A DNA stretch of 64,000 nt, taken from Escherichia boydii (GTDB lineage: Bacteria; Pseudomonadota; Gammaproteobacteria; Enterobacterales; Enterobacteriaceae). Location: assembly GCA_041890495.1 (NCBI GenBank), contig CP169086.1, forward strand, positions 1,240,001 through 1,304,000, read 5' to 3'. Shown here one piece after another: positions 15,818 through 24,514 of this stretch. Each line of letters begins with the position of its first letter. The first letter of the stretch is position 1. The notes beneath the pieces are model-generated. The model saw only the letters and a list, made by a program, of their open reading frames with translations, made no database searches and had not been told where the DNA came from. Position numbers and translations under genes: made by a program.

Positions 15818-16702
15818 GTGCAGTTTCGTCAGATGCGCCACTTCATCGTCGTTGCCGAAGAGCTCCACATGCACCGGGCCGCCGAGCGTCTGAACATGGC
15901 GCAACCGGCGCTGAGCCAGCAGATAAAGGCCCTGGAAGAACGTTTAGGCGTCACGCTTTTCAGCCGGGCCAACCGCCGCTTAACCCTGACGCCTGCGGGC
16001 GAAGCGTTTCTCGTGAAAGCCCGGCTTGCCATCTCGCTGACCGAACAGGCGGTGCTGGACGCCAGACAAACGGCAAGGGGCGAGCAGGGCGTGTTAAACC
16101 TCGGGTGCGTGTCGAGCGCGATGTTTGACGGCAGGCTGCCCGCCGTGCTTCGCCAGATGCACAGCCGCTGGCCGGCCATTACCATGTCCCTGATGACGGG
16201 AAACGTGCAGACGCTCTACGCCGCCGTGCAGAGCAACCAGCTGGATGTGGCTATCATCCGCGCGCCGCTGCCGTCGCTGCCGGACGATCTGCAAAGCCGT
16301 CCGTTCGCCTCGGAGAAAACGGTGCTGGCGCTGTATCGTCAGCATCCGCTGGCCGGGTCCGCCGCGCTGACGCTTTCGTCAGTAAAAGACGAAAAATGGA
16401 TCTCCCTGCGCGACCCTGAGGGAATGGGGCTGGAACAGTATTTCTATGACGCATGCAGCGGGGCGGGCTTTCAGCCGGACGTGGTGCAAAACGCGACCGA
16501 CGTGCCCACGGTGATAAGCCTGGTTTCGGCAGGGTTTGGACTGGCGCTGCTGCCCGCGTCTGCAAAGGCGGTGAGCGTCGAGAACGTCGTCTACGTGGAC
16601 ATCCTCGACCGGCTGCGGGAGAGCGAACTTACCCTGGTTTGCCACCGGATTATTCGCTCAGAGGTGCTTAAAAAGTTTCTGGTTACCCTCGATCACACCT
16701 GA
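15818..16702 (+). CDS. LysR-family transcriptional regulator, probable regulator of aroY
   Basis: This 294-residue LysR protein has an N-terminal winged helix (MQFRQMRHFIVVAEELHMHR, AAERLNMAQPALSQQIKALE) and a C-terminal effector-binding domain (GVLNLGCVSSAMFDGRLPAV, LDVAIIRAPLPSLPDDLQSR). Its divergent placement to aroY is the classic arrangement for a LysR regulator activating the neighbouring gene in response to the substrate, here probably an aromatic acid. Its last 10 bases overlap the end of the convergent LysR gene. Confidence 0.88.
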   Translation: MQFRQMRHFIVVAEELHMHRAAERLNMAQPALSQQIKALEERLGVTLFSRANRRLTLTPAGEAFLVKARLAISLTEQAVLDARQTARGEQGVLNLGCVSSAMFDGRLPAVLRQMHSRWPAITMSLMTGNVQTLYAAVQSNQLDVAIIRAPLPSLPDDLQSRPFASEKTVLALYRQHPLAGSAALTLSSVKDEKWISLRDPEGMGLEQYFYDACSGAGFQPDVVQNATDVPTVISLVSAGFGLALLPASAKAVSVENVVYVDILDRLRESELTLVCHRIIRSEVLKKFLVTLDHT

Positions 16703-17604
16703 CGTCTTGCGGCCCGCAGCAGCTGCTCGCGCAGCCAGGCGTTCGCCGGATCCTGGCTGTTTTTCGGATGCCAGTACATGTTGATGGTAATCGGCTGGAG
16801 AGGCAGCGGCGGTGGAAAAATATCCAGTGTGCTGGCGAACCGTCGCAGCATCCGTTCCGGCAGGGTACAGACCAGGTCGGTACCGGCGACCAGCGGCGGC
16901 GCCATGGCGTAGCTCTGGGTGGACATGGCGACGTGGCGCTGATAGCCCAGCCCGGCAAGGGTTTGGTCGACAAAGCCGGTAAACGGATCACCCGCCGACG
17001 ACACCACCAGATGGGAAAGCGCGCAGTAGCTCTCCAGATCCAGCGGACCTGTTCCGCGCGGATGGCCTTTGCGCTGGGCGGTGGCAAACGCGTCGTCGAG
17101 GAGTTTGCGCCTTACCCACCCGTCATGGGCGCCCGCGCTCACGCCGATGTAGACGTCTACATCCCCGTTTTCTAGCTGCTGCGGCAGGTCAGCCATCTCC
17201 GGCAGGGCGAAGCGCAGGCGGATGCCGGGTGCGTCGGTTCCCACCTGGTTAAGCAGCCCGGTGCCGAGCATCAGCGCCGGGTTCTCATGCAGCGCGATAA
17301 CAAAGGTCCGGCTGCTGGTTTGCGCCTCAAACGCGGTGGGCGCAAACATCGCGCTGATGCCGCGCAGCACGCTCGCCACCTGCGGCCTGAGCGCTTCCGC
17401 TCGCGGCGTGGGTAATACTCCGCGTCCATGCGGGGAGGGAATGAACAGCGGTTCGCCAAACAGCGTGCGCAGACGCGCGAGACGGGCAGATAGCGCGGGC
17501 TGGCTGATGCCCAGCCGCGCGGCCGCATGGGTGATGTTCCTGTCCTGAAGCAGGGCGTCCAGCGTCAGGAGCAGGTCTATGTCCATGTCAGAGATCCGCG
17601 TCAT
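16693..17604 (-). CDS. LysR-family transcriptional regulator
   Basis: This LysR protein of about 303 residues starts at ATG 17604 (MTRISDMDIDLLLTLDALLQ), 4 bases after the upstream hydrolase stop; a longer frame back to 17661 would run into that gene. The HTH region reads RNITHAAARLGISQPALSAR and LARLRTLFGEPLF, as in the NahR/PcaQ-like branch. The effector-binding domain includes FVIALHENPALMLGTGLLNQ. It is probably co-transcribed with the metallo-beta-lactamase-fold gene just upstream and may regulate it. The effector is unknown. Confidence 0.85.
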   Translation of the reverse strand: MTRISDMDIDLLLTLDALLQDRNITHAAARLGISQPALSARLARLRTLFGEPLFIPSPHGRGVLPTPRAEALRPQVASVLRGISAMFAPTAFEAQTSSRTFVIALHENPALMLGTGLLNQVGTDAPGIRLRFALPEMADLPQQLENGDVDVYIGVSAGAHDGWVRRKLLDDAFATAQRKGHPRGTGPLDLESYCALSHLVVSSAGDPFTGFVDQTLAGLGYQRHVAMSTQSYAMAPPLVAGTDLVCTLPERMLRRFASTLDIFPPPLPLQPITINMYWHPKNSQDPANAWLREQLLRAARRQV

Positions 17605-17608
17605 GGCT

Positions 17609-18595
17609 CTATTTCGCGCCGCTGGCGTCCCGGTTGGTATAGGTGACAGGGACCCAGGCATAGCCGCCTTTCTCGCCTTTCGTCACATAGCCGATGCCCG
17701 GGAAAGGCAGGTGCGGGGCGGCAACCAGGTCCTTGTTTTTCACAAAGTCAGCGAACGCATGCTCGCGTACGCTTGCCGCTTTGTTCTGATCTTCATCGTA
17801 GGTGATGGTCACCGCAGGCTGCGGGAACTGAACCGCCGCGGCATGAATGATGTCGCCGACAAAGGTGATCTTCTCGCCCTTGCTTGTCAGCGTGTAGAAG
17901 GCTGAGCCCGGCGTATGGCCGGGATGAACCGTGCCGGTCAGCCCCGGGAGAATCTCCGATGTGCCGCTAAACGGCACCACTTTCCCCGCGTCAAGATACG
18001 GCTTTAAGGTCTTCTGTGCGACGGTAAAGTAGTTCTTGCCGTAGCCGGTTTTTTTCTGGTTGTCGTCGTTAAAGAAAAAGTCGATATCCGGTTTGCCAAC
18101 GAAAACGCGCGCGTTGCTGAACACCACTTTTCCATCCTTCACCAGGCCACCGGCATGATCGGAGTGGGCGTGGGTCAGCAGGACTTCAGTGATGTCCTCG
18201 GGCTTTATCCCCTGCGTGGCGAGGCTCTCAACCAGACGTCCGCCGGTATTAGGGCCAAAGAGCTGGCCCGAGCCGGTATCAACCAGGATTTTATGTCCGG
18301 GTATCGCAATCAGGAAGGCGTTGATGGAGACCTCAGCCGGGTTGGTCTGGAGGTTTTTCGCGAGCAGCGCATCAATGTTTTGCGGCGTTGTCCGGCGCAG
18401 CAGCTTGTGCAGATCCTGCGCGACGGTCCCGTCGGTAAACGAGGTTACCAGAACGTCGCCGACCTGAACGCTGTACCCGCCCGCCGGTTGTTTAACGACG
18501 TGCTGGGGCGTCTCTGCCGAGGCCTGGAGCGCAGGGTAGAAAAGCAGTGAACTGGAAATCAGCGTGGAAAGAGCAAGTTTTTTCACGGTAAGCAT
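17609..18595 (-). CDS. Secreted metallo-beta-lactamase-fold hydrolase
   Basis: This protein of about 328 residues starts at ATG 18595 (MLTVKKLALSTLISSSLLFY), supported by AGGAG 6 bases upstream; a start at 18616 would precede that site. A Sec signal peptide ends near LQASA, so the enzyme is periplasmic. The zinc motif LTHAHSDHAGG (HxHxDH) is intact, followed by GTVHPGHTPGSAFYTLTS and TFVGDIIHAAAVQFPQP, which supply the later His and Asp ligands. The family includes lactonases, aryl-sulfatase-like and quorum-quenching enzymes; the substrate cannot be told. It is followed directly by a LysR gene. Confidence 0.87.
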   Translation of the reverse strand: MLTVKKLALSTLISSSLLFYPALQASAETPQHVVKQPAGGYSVQVGDVLVTSFTDGTVAQDLHKLLRRTTPQNIDALLAKNLQTNPAEVSINAFLIAIPGHKILVDTGSGQLFGPNTGGRLVESLATQGIKPEDITEVLLTHAHSDHAGGLVKDGKVVFSNARVFVGKPDIDFFFNDDNQKKTGYGKNYFTVAQKTLKPYLDAGKVVPFSGTSEILPGLTGTVHPGHTPGSAFYTLTSKGEKITFVGDIIHAAAVQFPQPAVTITYDEDQNKAASVREHAFADFVKNKDLVAAPHLPFPGIGYVTKGEKGGYAWVPVTYTNRDASGAK

Positions 18596-18737
18596 ACGAG
18601 TCTCCTTTGAAAGCACTCATCTTACTTCTTCGTAAAATTATAAGAACCTGCCCAGAAATGATAGGACCTATAAACGGGATGGATAGGAAACTGAAGGGCC
18701 AGGAAGGCGCGCGATAGCTTTCCCGGCCCGTAAGACC

Positions 18738-19496
18738 TTATTTTTTCAGCGGTGCGTTCCAGCTATCCAGCGTGGCTTTGGACCAGGCGCCATAGGCGGA
18801 ATTAGGCAGCACAATCCAGTCGTTGCCGAAGTGTTCGGCGCTGGCCTCAACCAGCTCACGCTGCTGCTCGCTTGGTTTTTTGTTTTTAAACTGCACGGCG
18901 AAATCCGGCAGGCTGTCGCCGAACAGCATCACGATCTGCTGCTTCTTGAGGATATTCTGGCGACGCTCTTCCTTGCTGACCGTATCCAGAAGCACGCTTT
19001 CGTCAGACACCTGCGGAAGGCCGAGAGCGTTTAACGTCTTCAGCGTGTCGGCTTTATTTTCCTGCATGCGGTCCGAGACGTAGTAGATACGGACCTTGCT
19101 CTGATTCACATGGTCAAGAAACGCCTTCGCCCCCGGAATTAAGCCGGGTTTTCCCTGTTTCTCCCAGTCGCTCCAGGTGTCCCATTTTGTATAGTCATGA
19201 CACTGCTCCGCGTCGCGCACCAGCAGAGGGGTGTTATCCAGCACCGTTTCATCGAGGTCCATCACCACGGCGTAGCTTTCGGGCGTTTTCAGATCCTTTA
19301 ACTTTTCGTTGAAACGCTCGGTGGCAAACCGATAGGTTTGCAGCTGAAGGGCCATAATCTCTGCCGATTTCTGCTGGTAGCGCAGCGCCATTTCGTACGC
19401 TTTCGGTTCGCACAGGTCGTGCCCGGCAGCCGTCGCGGTTGCCGCTGCACTCATAACAGGTAATACCAGCAGTAATGCCTTAGCCATTGAATTCAC
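18738..19496 (-). CDS. Periplasmic class C acid phosphatase / 5'-nucleotidase of the e(P4) type
   Basis: This 252-residue HAD-superfamily (IIIB) phosphatase has a signal peptide (MAKALLLVLPVMSAAATATA). The nucleophile motif is VMDLDETVLDN, with the two aspartates of the HAD site, followed by WDTWSDWEKQGKPGLIPGAK (class C cap region), YYVSDRM and the downstream motif MLFGDSLPDF. Members hydrolyse 5'-nucleotides or other phosphomonoesters in the periplasm. Haemophilus e(P4) is a lipoprotein; no convincing lipobox is seen here, so this one is probably soluble. It seems monocistronic. Confidence 0.87.
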   Translation of the reverse strand: MNSMAKALLLVLPVMSAAATATAAGHDLCEPKAYEMALRYQQKSAEIMALQLQTYRFATERFNEKLKDLKTPESYAVVMDLDETVLDNTPLLVRDAEQCHDYTKWDTWSDWEKQGKPGLIPGAKAFLDHVNQSKVRIYYVSDRMQENKADTLKTLNALGLPQVSDESVLLDTVSKEERRQNILKKQQIVMLFGDSLPDFAVQFKNKKPSEQQRELVEASAEHFGNDWIVLPNSAYGAWSKATLDSWNAPLKK

Positions 19497-19586
19497 GCTT
19501 TTTTCCTCAACACCCTTGTTAAAATGCCGAAAGCGTAATGAAATTCAGTGACAGAAATATGACCGCGATGTGGCAATGTGTTTCCG

Positions 19587-20114
19587 CTAGACCAGCATGT
19601 AATACCAGAACAGGGCGACCTCGTCTTTTTCCGGCAAGGCGTTATAGAGATAACGATCGTATCCGCCCAGGGTGAATCCGTAGTTACGGTAAAACAGACA
19701 GGCAGAGACGTTCACATTTTGTGTTTCAAGCCGTAATCCCGGCGCGTTTACGCTGCGCGCCCACACGTGTGCAGCGGCCATTAATTTTTGCGCGGCGCCG
19801 GTTCTGCGTTTTGTACGCTCAACAGCGATATAATCCACTGAGATAAATTTATTCCAGCCAATAGACGCGGTAATAAATCCGGCTATTTCACCGTCATCCG
19901 TTTCCGCAACAAGAAATATGGCGTCCGGATTAACGCAGTGGTTTTCAAGGGTTTGAATGTCGAGTTCGTAGGTTTTTATCCACGGTTCGGCGACGGCTTC
20001 GATATGCAAATCACAGTGGATAAAGGGCTCTCGCGCAATGTGGCTTATAGTGAAAGAAAAGTCACAGCATTCAAGGCGCGTGAGGTCAGTATTGAGTCCT
20101 TTTCGAATCTGCAT
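19587..20114 (-). CDS. GNAT-family N-acetyltransferase
   Basis: This 175-residue GNAT-fold protein has the acetyl-CoA loop region around KRRTGAAQKLMAAAHVWARS, preceded by the beta-strand ISVDYIAVERT, and a C-terminal FYRNYGFTLGGYDRYLYN. The text resembles streptothricin or aminoglycoside-type acetyltransferases only loosely, so I assign no substrate. It stands alone between the phosphatase gene and treZ. Confidence 0.8.
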   Translation of the reverse strand: MQIRKGLNTDLTRLECCDFSFTISHIAREPFIHCDLHIEAVAEPWIKTYELDIQTLENHCVNPDAIFLVAETDDGEIAGFITASIGWNKFISVDYIAVERTKRRTGAAQKLMAAAHVWARSVNAPGLRLETQNVNVSACLFYRNYGFTLGGYDRYLYNALPEKDEVALFWYYMLV

Positions 20115-20246
20115 AGTATTCCCGATAGTGAGTTATTTCATAAAGAATAGACGAAGCGGTTAAATTCGCTGGGCTAACACACTTTTAATCCTGAACTAAG
20201 CTTGTACTTCGTTCCGCGTAAAATGTGGGTCATTCGAGGACAATGA

Positions 20247-22034
20247 ATGGAATTCAGGACATTTCAAAAGCAGTGGGGTGCTGAGTTTATTTCCGATGAC
20301 GTTGTACGTTTTCGCGTCTGGGCAGAAGGACATAAAGAACTTACGTTACGTCTTGCCGCCGCCGACGTGCCGATGACGGCAACCGGCGACGGCTGGTTCC
20401 AGGCAGACGTACCCGGCGTCACGCACGGCGCAGAATATCAGTTTGTTCTTCAGGACGGTATGGCGTTGCCCGACCCGGCGTCGCGCTCGCAAAAGGGGGA
20501 CGTTAACGGACCCTCCGTTGTGATCGATCCCCGGCGCTACCAGCCGGTCAACCGCGACTGGGCAGGGCGTCCGTGGGAAGAGACGATCATTTATGAACTG
20601 CACGTCGGCACCTTTACCCCGGAGGGCACCTTCCGGGCGGCCATCGACAAGCTGCCGTATCTGGCAGAGCTCGGGATTACCCAGCTTGAAGTGATGCCCG
20701 TCTCTCAGTTTGGCGGTTCCCGCGGCTGGGGGTACGACGGCGTGCTGCTGTATGCCCCACACTCCGCCTACGGTACGCCGGAGGATTTCCACGCTTTTAT
20801 CGACGCCGCGCACGGGCTGGGGCTTTCCGTGGTGCTGGATATCGTGCTCAACCACTTCGGTCCGGAGGGGAACTATCTGCCTTTGCTGTCGCCCGCGTTT
20901 TTCGATGCACAGCGGATGACGCCGTGGGGCAACGGCATTGCCTACGAGCGCGAGCCGGTGAGGCAGTACATGACCGACGCGCCGCTCTACTGGCTGACGG
21001 AATATCGCCTGGACGGCCTGCGCTTTGATGCCATCGACCAGATTAAAGACGGCTCGGACCCGCATATTCTCGAGGAGATTGCCGCAAAAATTCGCGAGGC
21101 CATTCCGCACCGTCACGTTCACCTGACCACGGAAGACAGCCGCAACGTGATTTTTTTGCATCCGCGCGATGAACATGGCAACGCGCAGCTGTTTACCGGC
21201 GAGTGGAACGATGACTTCCACAACGCCGCCCACGTGTTTGCCACCGGCGAGACGCACGCCTACTACCAGGATTTTGCCTTTGAGCCGGAGAAAAAGTTCG
21301 CCCGGGCACTGGCGGAAGGCTTTGTCTATCAGGGCGAGATTTCGCTGCAAACCGGCGAGTCGCGCGGGGTGGAGTGTCAGACGCAGCCGCCGCAGTTCTT
21401 CGTCGACTTTATTCAGAACCACGATCAGACCGGGAATCGCGCCCAGGGCGAGCGGCTTATTACTCTGGCCGGTGCCGATAAGACGCGGGTGCTGCTTGCC
21501 GCGCTGCTGCTTTCCCCCCATATCCCTCTGCTGTTTATGGGCGAGGAGTTCGGTGAAACGCATCCGTTCCTGTTCTTCACCGATTTTCACGGCGATCTGG
21601 CTAAGGCGGTGCGGGAAGGGCGCGCAAAAGAGTTTACCGGCCATGCCGGGCACGATGAAACCGTCCCGGATCCGAATGACGTGAACACCTTTGTTCGCTC
21701 AAAGATCGACTGGAATAAGATTGCCACCGACGAAGGTAAAACGTGGCTACGCTTCACGCGCCATCTGCTGACGCTGCGTCATCGCCATATCGTTCCGCTT
21801 CTGCGTCATGGCGGCACCGTTCAGGGCAAGGTGATCAAGACCGCGCCCGGCATGGTGGCGGTGTGCTGGCGCTTCCCGTCGGGGACGCTCTCTCTGGCGC
21901 TCAATATCGGTAATAAGCCCGTCGGGCTGCCCGATTTCACGGGTGAGACGCGCTTTGCCTGGCCGGAAGTCACTGACGTTTTACCCCCGAACGGTATTGT
22001 CGTTCGCTTTGCTGATGGAGAAGCATCGTTATGA
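20247..22034 (+). CDS. treZ: Malto-oligosyltrehalose trehalohydrolase
   Basis: This 595-residue GH13 enzyme releases free trehalose from maltooligosyl-trehalose. The N-terminal CBM48-like domain (VRFRVWAEGHKELTLRL) is followed by the TIM barrel: YELHVGTFTPEGTFRAAID, VVLDIVLNHFGPEGNYL (region I), DGLRFDAIDQI (region II, nucleophile Asp), HLTTEDSRN (region III, acid Glu) and FIQNHDQTGNR (region IV). The LLLSPHIPLLFMGEEFGE stretch is typical. The ATG at 20247 is used. It overlaps treY by 4 bases and heads a treZ-treY-glgX operon. Confidence 0.95.
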   Translation: MEFRTFQKQWGAEFISDDVVRFRVWAEGHKELTLRLAAADVPMTATGDGWFQADVPGVTHGAEYQFVLQDGMALPDPASRSQKGDVNGPSVVIDPRRYQPVNRDWAGRPWEETIIYELHVGTFTPEGTFRAAIDKLPYLAELGITQLEVMPVSQFGGSRGWGYDGVLLYAPHSAYGTPEDFHAFIDAAHGLGLSVVLDIVLNHFGPEGNYLPLLSPAFFDAQRMTPWGNGIAYEREPVRQYMTDAPLYWLTEYRLDGLRFDAIDQIKDGSDPHILEEIAAKIREAIPHRHVHLTTEDSRNVIFLHPRDEHGNAQLFTGEWNDDFHNAAHVFATGETHAYYQDFAFEPEKKFARALAEGFVYQGEISLQTGESRGVECQTQPPQFFVDFIQNHDQTGNRAQGERLITLAGADKTRVLLAALLLSPHIPLLFMGEEFGETHPFLFFTDFHGDLAKAVREGRAKEFTGHAGHDETVPDPNDVNTFVRSKIDWNKIATDEGKTWLRFTRHLLTLRHRHIVPLLRHGGTVQGKVIKTAPGMVAVCWRFPSGTLSLALNIGNKPVGLPDFTGETRFAWPEVTDVLPPNGIVVRFADGEASL

Positions 22035-24499
22035 TCCCTTCCGCCACGTACCGAATTCAGTTCCGTAACGGCATGACGTTTGACCGCGTTGCGGCGCTGG
22101 TGCCGTATCTGAAAGATCTTGGCATCAGCCATCTTTACGCGTCGCCCGTGTTTACCGCCACAGCGGATTCCACCCACGGCTATGACGTGACCAACCCGAA
22201 TGAAATTGACCCCGCCATCGGCGGACGAGAGGGGTTTGACCGCATGGCCGCCGCGCTCAAGCAGGCCGGCATGGGATTGATTCTGGATATTGTCCCGAAC
22301 CATATGTCGACCTCGCTGGAAAACCCCTGGTGGCGGGACGTGATTGAATACGGCCAGCAGAGCCGCTACTTCCGCTATTTCGATATCGACGGTTCGCGAC
22401 CGCTTACGCTGCCGTTTCTCGGCGATACCTTTGAGGCGGAGCTGGAGAAGGGCGCCATCACCCTAAAAGGTGACCCTGTCACGGAAAAGGCCGCGCTGGT
22501 CTACTATGACGCCGAGTATCCGCTCAACCCCGGTACGTACAGCGAAGAGAAGAGCATTGCGGAACTGCACGACGCGCAAAGCTGGCGGCTGATGTCCTGG
22601 CGGGAAGCGCCGAAGCAGCTCTCGTGGCGGCGCTTCTTTGAAATCACCGGGCTGGTAGGCGTTCGTGTTGAAGATGACGCGGTCTTCGACGACACGCACC
22701 GGCTGATCCTTGAGCTGGTCCACGCGGGCGTGGTGGATGGTCTGCGCATTGACCACGTCGACGGCCTGGCCGATCCGCTGGGCTATCTGCAGCGCCTGCG
22801 GCAGGCCACCGGGCCCGACTGCTACATTACGGTCGAAAAGATCCTCGCCAAAGGGGAACAGCTCCCCGCAGACTGGCCGGTATCCGGCACCACCGGCTAC
22901 GAGTTTATCGCCTCGCTGGCGGAAGTGCTGGTCGACGACGATAGCCTTGGGCGTCTGGAGAAAATCCACGACGAAACGCTCGGCGTGACGGTCGATCGCC
23001 ACGCGGAGCTTCGCGATGCCAAAGGCCTGATGGCCGATCGTAATTTCGAGGGTGAATTCACCACGCTGCTAAACCTTGCTGACGATCTGGCCCGCCGCAA
23101 TGAGGTTGCGCTGCCGCGCGAGGATATTCGCCACGCGCTGCGCGAGCTGCTTATCGCCTTTCCGGTATACCGCACCTACGGCACCCGGGAAGGATTAACC
23201 CCACCGGACGTGGCGCTGCTTAACCGCGTGGTCGCCAGCGTGGAGACGTCGGAAGCGGCGCTCAGCCCGATCGTGCGCATTCTTACCGGCGATCTGTCGG
23301 AAGATTGCCGCGATACCGCCGCGCTTTTCAGGACCCGCTTTCAGCAGCTCACCGGGCCGCTGATGGCAAAGTCCGTTGAAGACACGCTGTTCTTTCGCCA
23401 CAACCTCGAGCTTGCGCTCAATGAAGTGGGGGCCGACCCGACGCCGCGCGCGTTTTCATTATCCCGTTTCCACCAGGAGATGCGCATTCGTCTGGCCCGT
23501 CAGCCCGACGCGCTGCTGGGTACCTCCACGCACGATACCAAGCGCGGGGAAGATGCCCGGGCGCGCCTTTACACTCTGACGGAAGCCCCGGAACGCTGGG
23601 GGGAAAATCTGGCCCGCTGGCGGCAGATGAACCAGACCCAGGTGCGTTTTCTCAATGACGGTACCGCGCCTAACGCCGCCGATACGTGGATGATCTACCA
23701 GGCGCTGGCGGGCGTCTGGCCCGCCACGCTGTCACCGGACGACGCCGACGGGCTGAAATCACTGGAAGAACGTTTCCTTGGCTTCCTCGAGAAAGCGCTG
23801 CGCGAGGCGAAACGGCGCACCGACTGGATCGACAGCAACGAGAGCTACGAGAGCGTGGTGTTGAGCTACGCGCGACACCTGCTTTCACCGGACAATAGCC
23901 TGTTCCTGCACGATTTCAGCGAGGCGATGCAGCCCTTCATCCGCGCCGGGCTGATGAACAGCCTCAGCCAGACGGTGATCAAGCTGACTGCGCCCGGCGT
24001 GCCGGATATCTATCAGGGCAGCGAGGCGCTTAACTTCAGCCTTGTCGACCCGGATAACCGGCGGGAGCCGGACTTTCCGGCCCTGGTGCAGCGCCTCAGC
24101 GCGGCGGATGCCGGGGTGTTTGACAACCCGGCATGCTGGCGGGACGGCAGGGTCAAACAGTTCGTTACCGCCACGCTGCTGCGGCTTCGACCGCACTACG
24201 ACGCGCTTTTCCGCTACGGCGACTGGCTGCCGCTTAAGGTCACCGGCGATCGCGAGGAGAACCTGATTGTCTACGCGCGCGTTAAGGACGATGAGGCGCT
24301 GATTGTTGCCGTGCCGCGCCTGGTTTTTGACGTCACCGATAATCATCGGCTGTGGGTCAATACCACGGTCGCGTTACCCGACGTACTGGCCGGGAAGCGC
24401 TATCGGGATCTGTTCAGCGGCGAAAGCCGCATGCTGCAAGAAACGCTGGAGTTAACGTCAGAAAAGGGATGTGTACTGGTTCTGCTTACCTGCGAATAA
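22031..24499 (+). CDS. treY: Maltooligosyl trehalose synthase
   Basis: This 822-residue GH13 enzyme rearranges the reducing end of a maltodextrin into an alpha,alpha-1,1 linkage. Motifs include IPSATYRIQFRNGMTFDRVA, LILDIVPNHMSTSLENPWW, DGLRIDHVDGLADPLGYLQR (nucleophile Asp), CYITVEKILAKGE (acid Glu) and LGTSTHDTKRGEDARARLYT, which together are diagnostic for TreY. The coding sequence overlaps treZ by 4 bases and ends 15 bases before glgX. With TreZ it converts glycogen-derived chains to trehalose, an osmotic and desiccation protectant. Confidence 0.95.
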   Translation: MIPSATYRIQFRNGMTFDRVAALVPYLKDLGISHLYASPVFTATADSTHGYDVTNPNEIDPAIGGREGFDRMAAALKQAGMGLILDIVPNHMSTSLENPWWRDVIEYGQQSRYFRYFDIDGSRPLTLPFLGDTFEAELEKGAITLKGDPVTEKAALVYYDAEYPLNPGTYSEEKSIAELHDAQSWRLMSWREAPKQLSWRRFFEITGLVGVRVEDDAVFDDTHRLILELVHAGVVDGLRIDHVDGLADPLGYLQRLRQATGPDCYITVEKILAKGEQLPADWPVSGTTGYEFIASLAEVLVDDDSLGRLEKIHDETLGVTVDRHAELRDAKGLMADRNFEGEFTTLLNLADDLARRNEVALPREDIRHALRELLIAFPVYRTYGTREGLTPPDVALLNRVVASVETSEAALSPIVRILTGDLSEDCRDTAALFRTRFQQLTGPLMAKSVEDTLFFRHNLELALNEVGADPTPRAFSLSRFHQEMRIRLARQPDALLGTSTHDTKRGEDARARLYTLTEAPERWGENLARWRQMNQTQVRFLNDGTAPNAADTWMIYQALAGVWPATLSPDDADGLKSLEERFLGFLEKALREAKRRTDWIDSNESYESVVLSYARHLLSPDNSLFLHDFSEAMQPFIRAGLMNSLSQTVIKLTAPGVPDIYQGSEALNFSLVDPDNRREPDFPALVQRLSAADAGVFDNPACWRDGRVKQFVTATLLRLRPHYDALFRYGDWLPLKVTGDREENLIVYARVKDDEALIVAVPRLVFDVTDNHRLWVNTTVALPDVLAGKRYRDLFSGESRMLQETLELTSEKGCVLVLLTCE

Positions 24500-24514
24500 T
24501 CGTGGAGAACGAAA

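Noticed and set aside
20346..21653. Leftward open frame of 435 codons opposite treZ
   Set aside because: Antisense shadow of a clear GH13 gene; no ribosome site, no domain.
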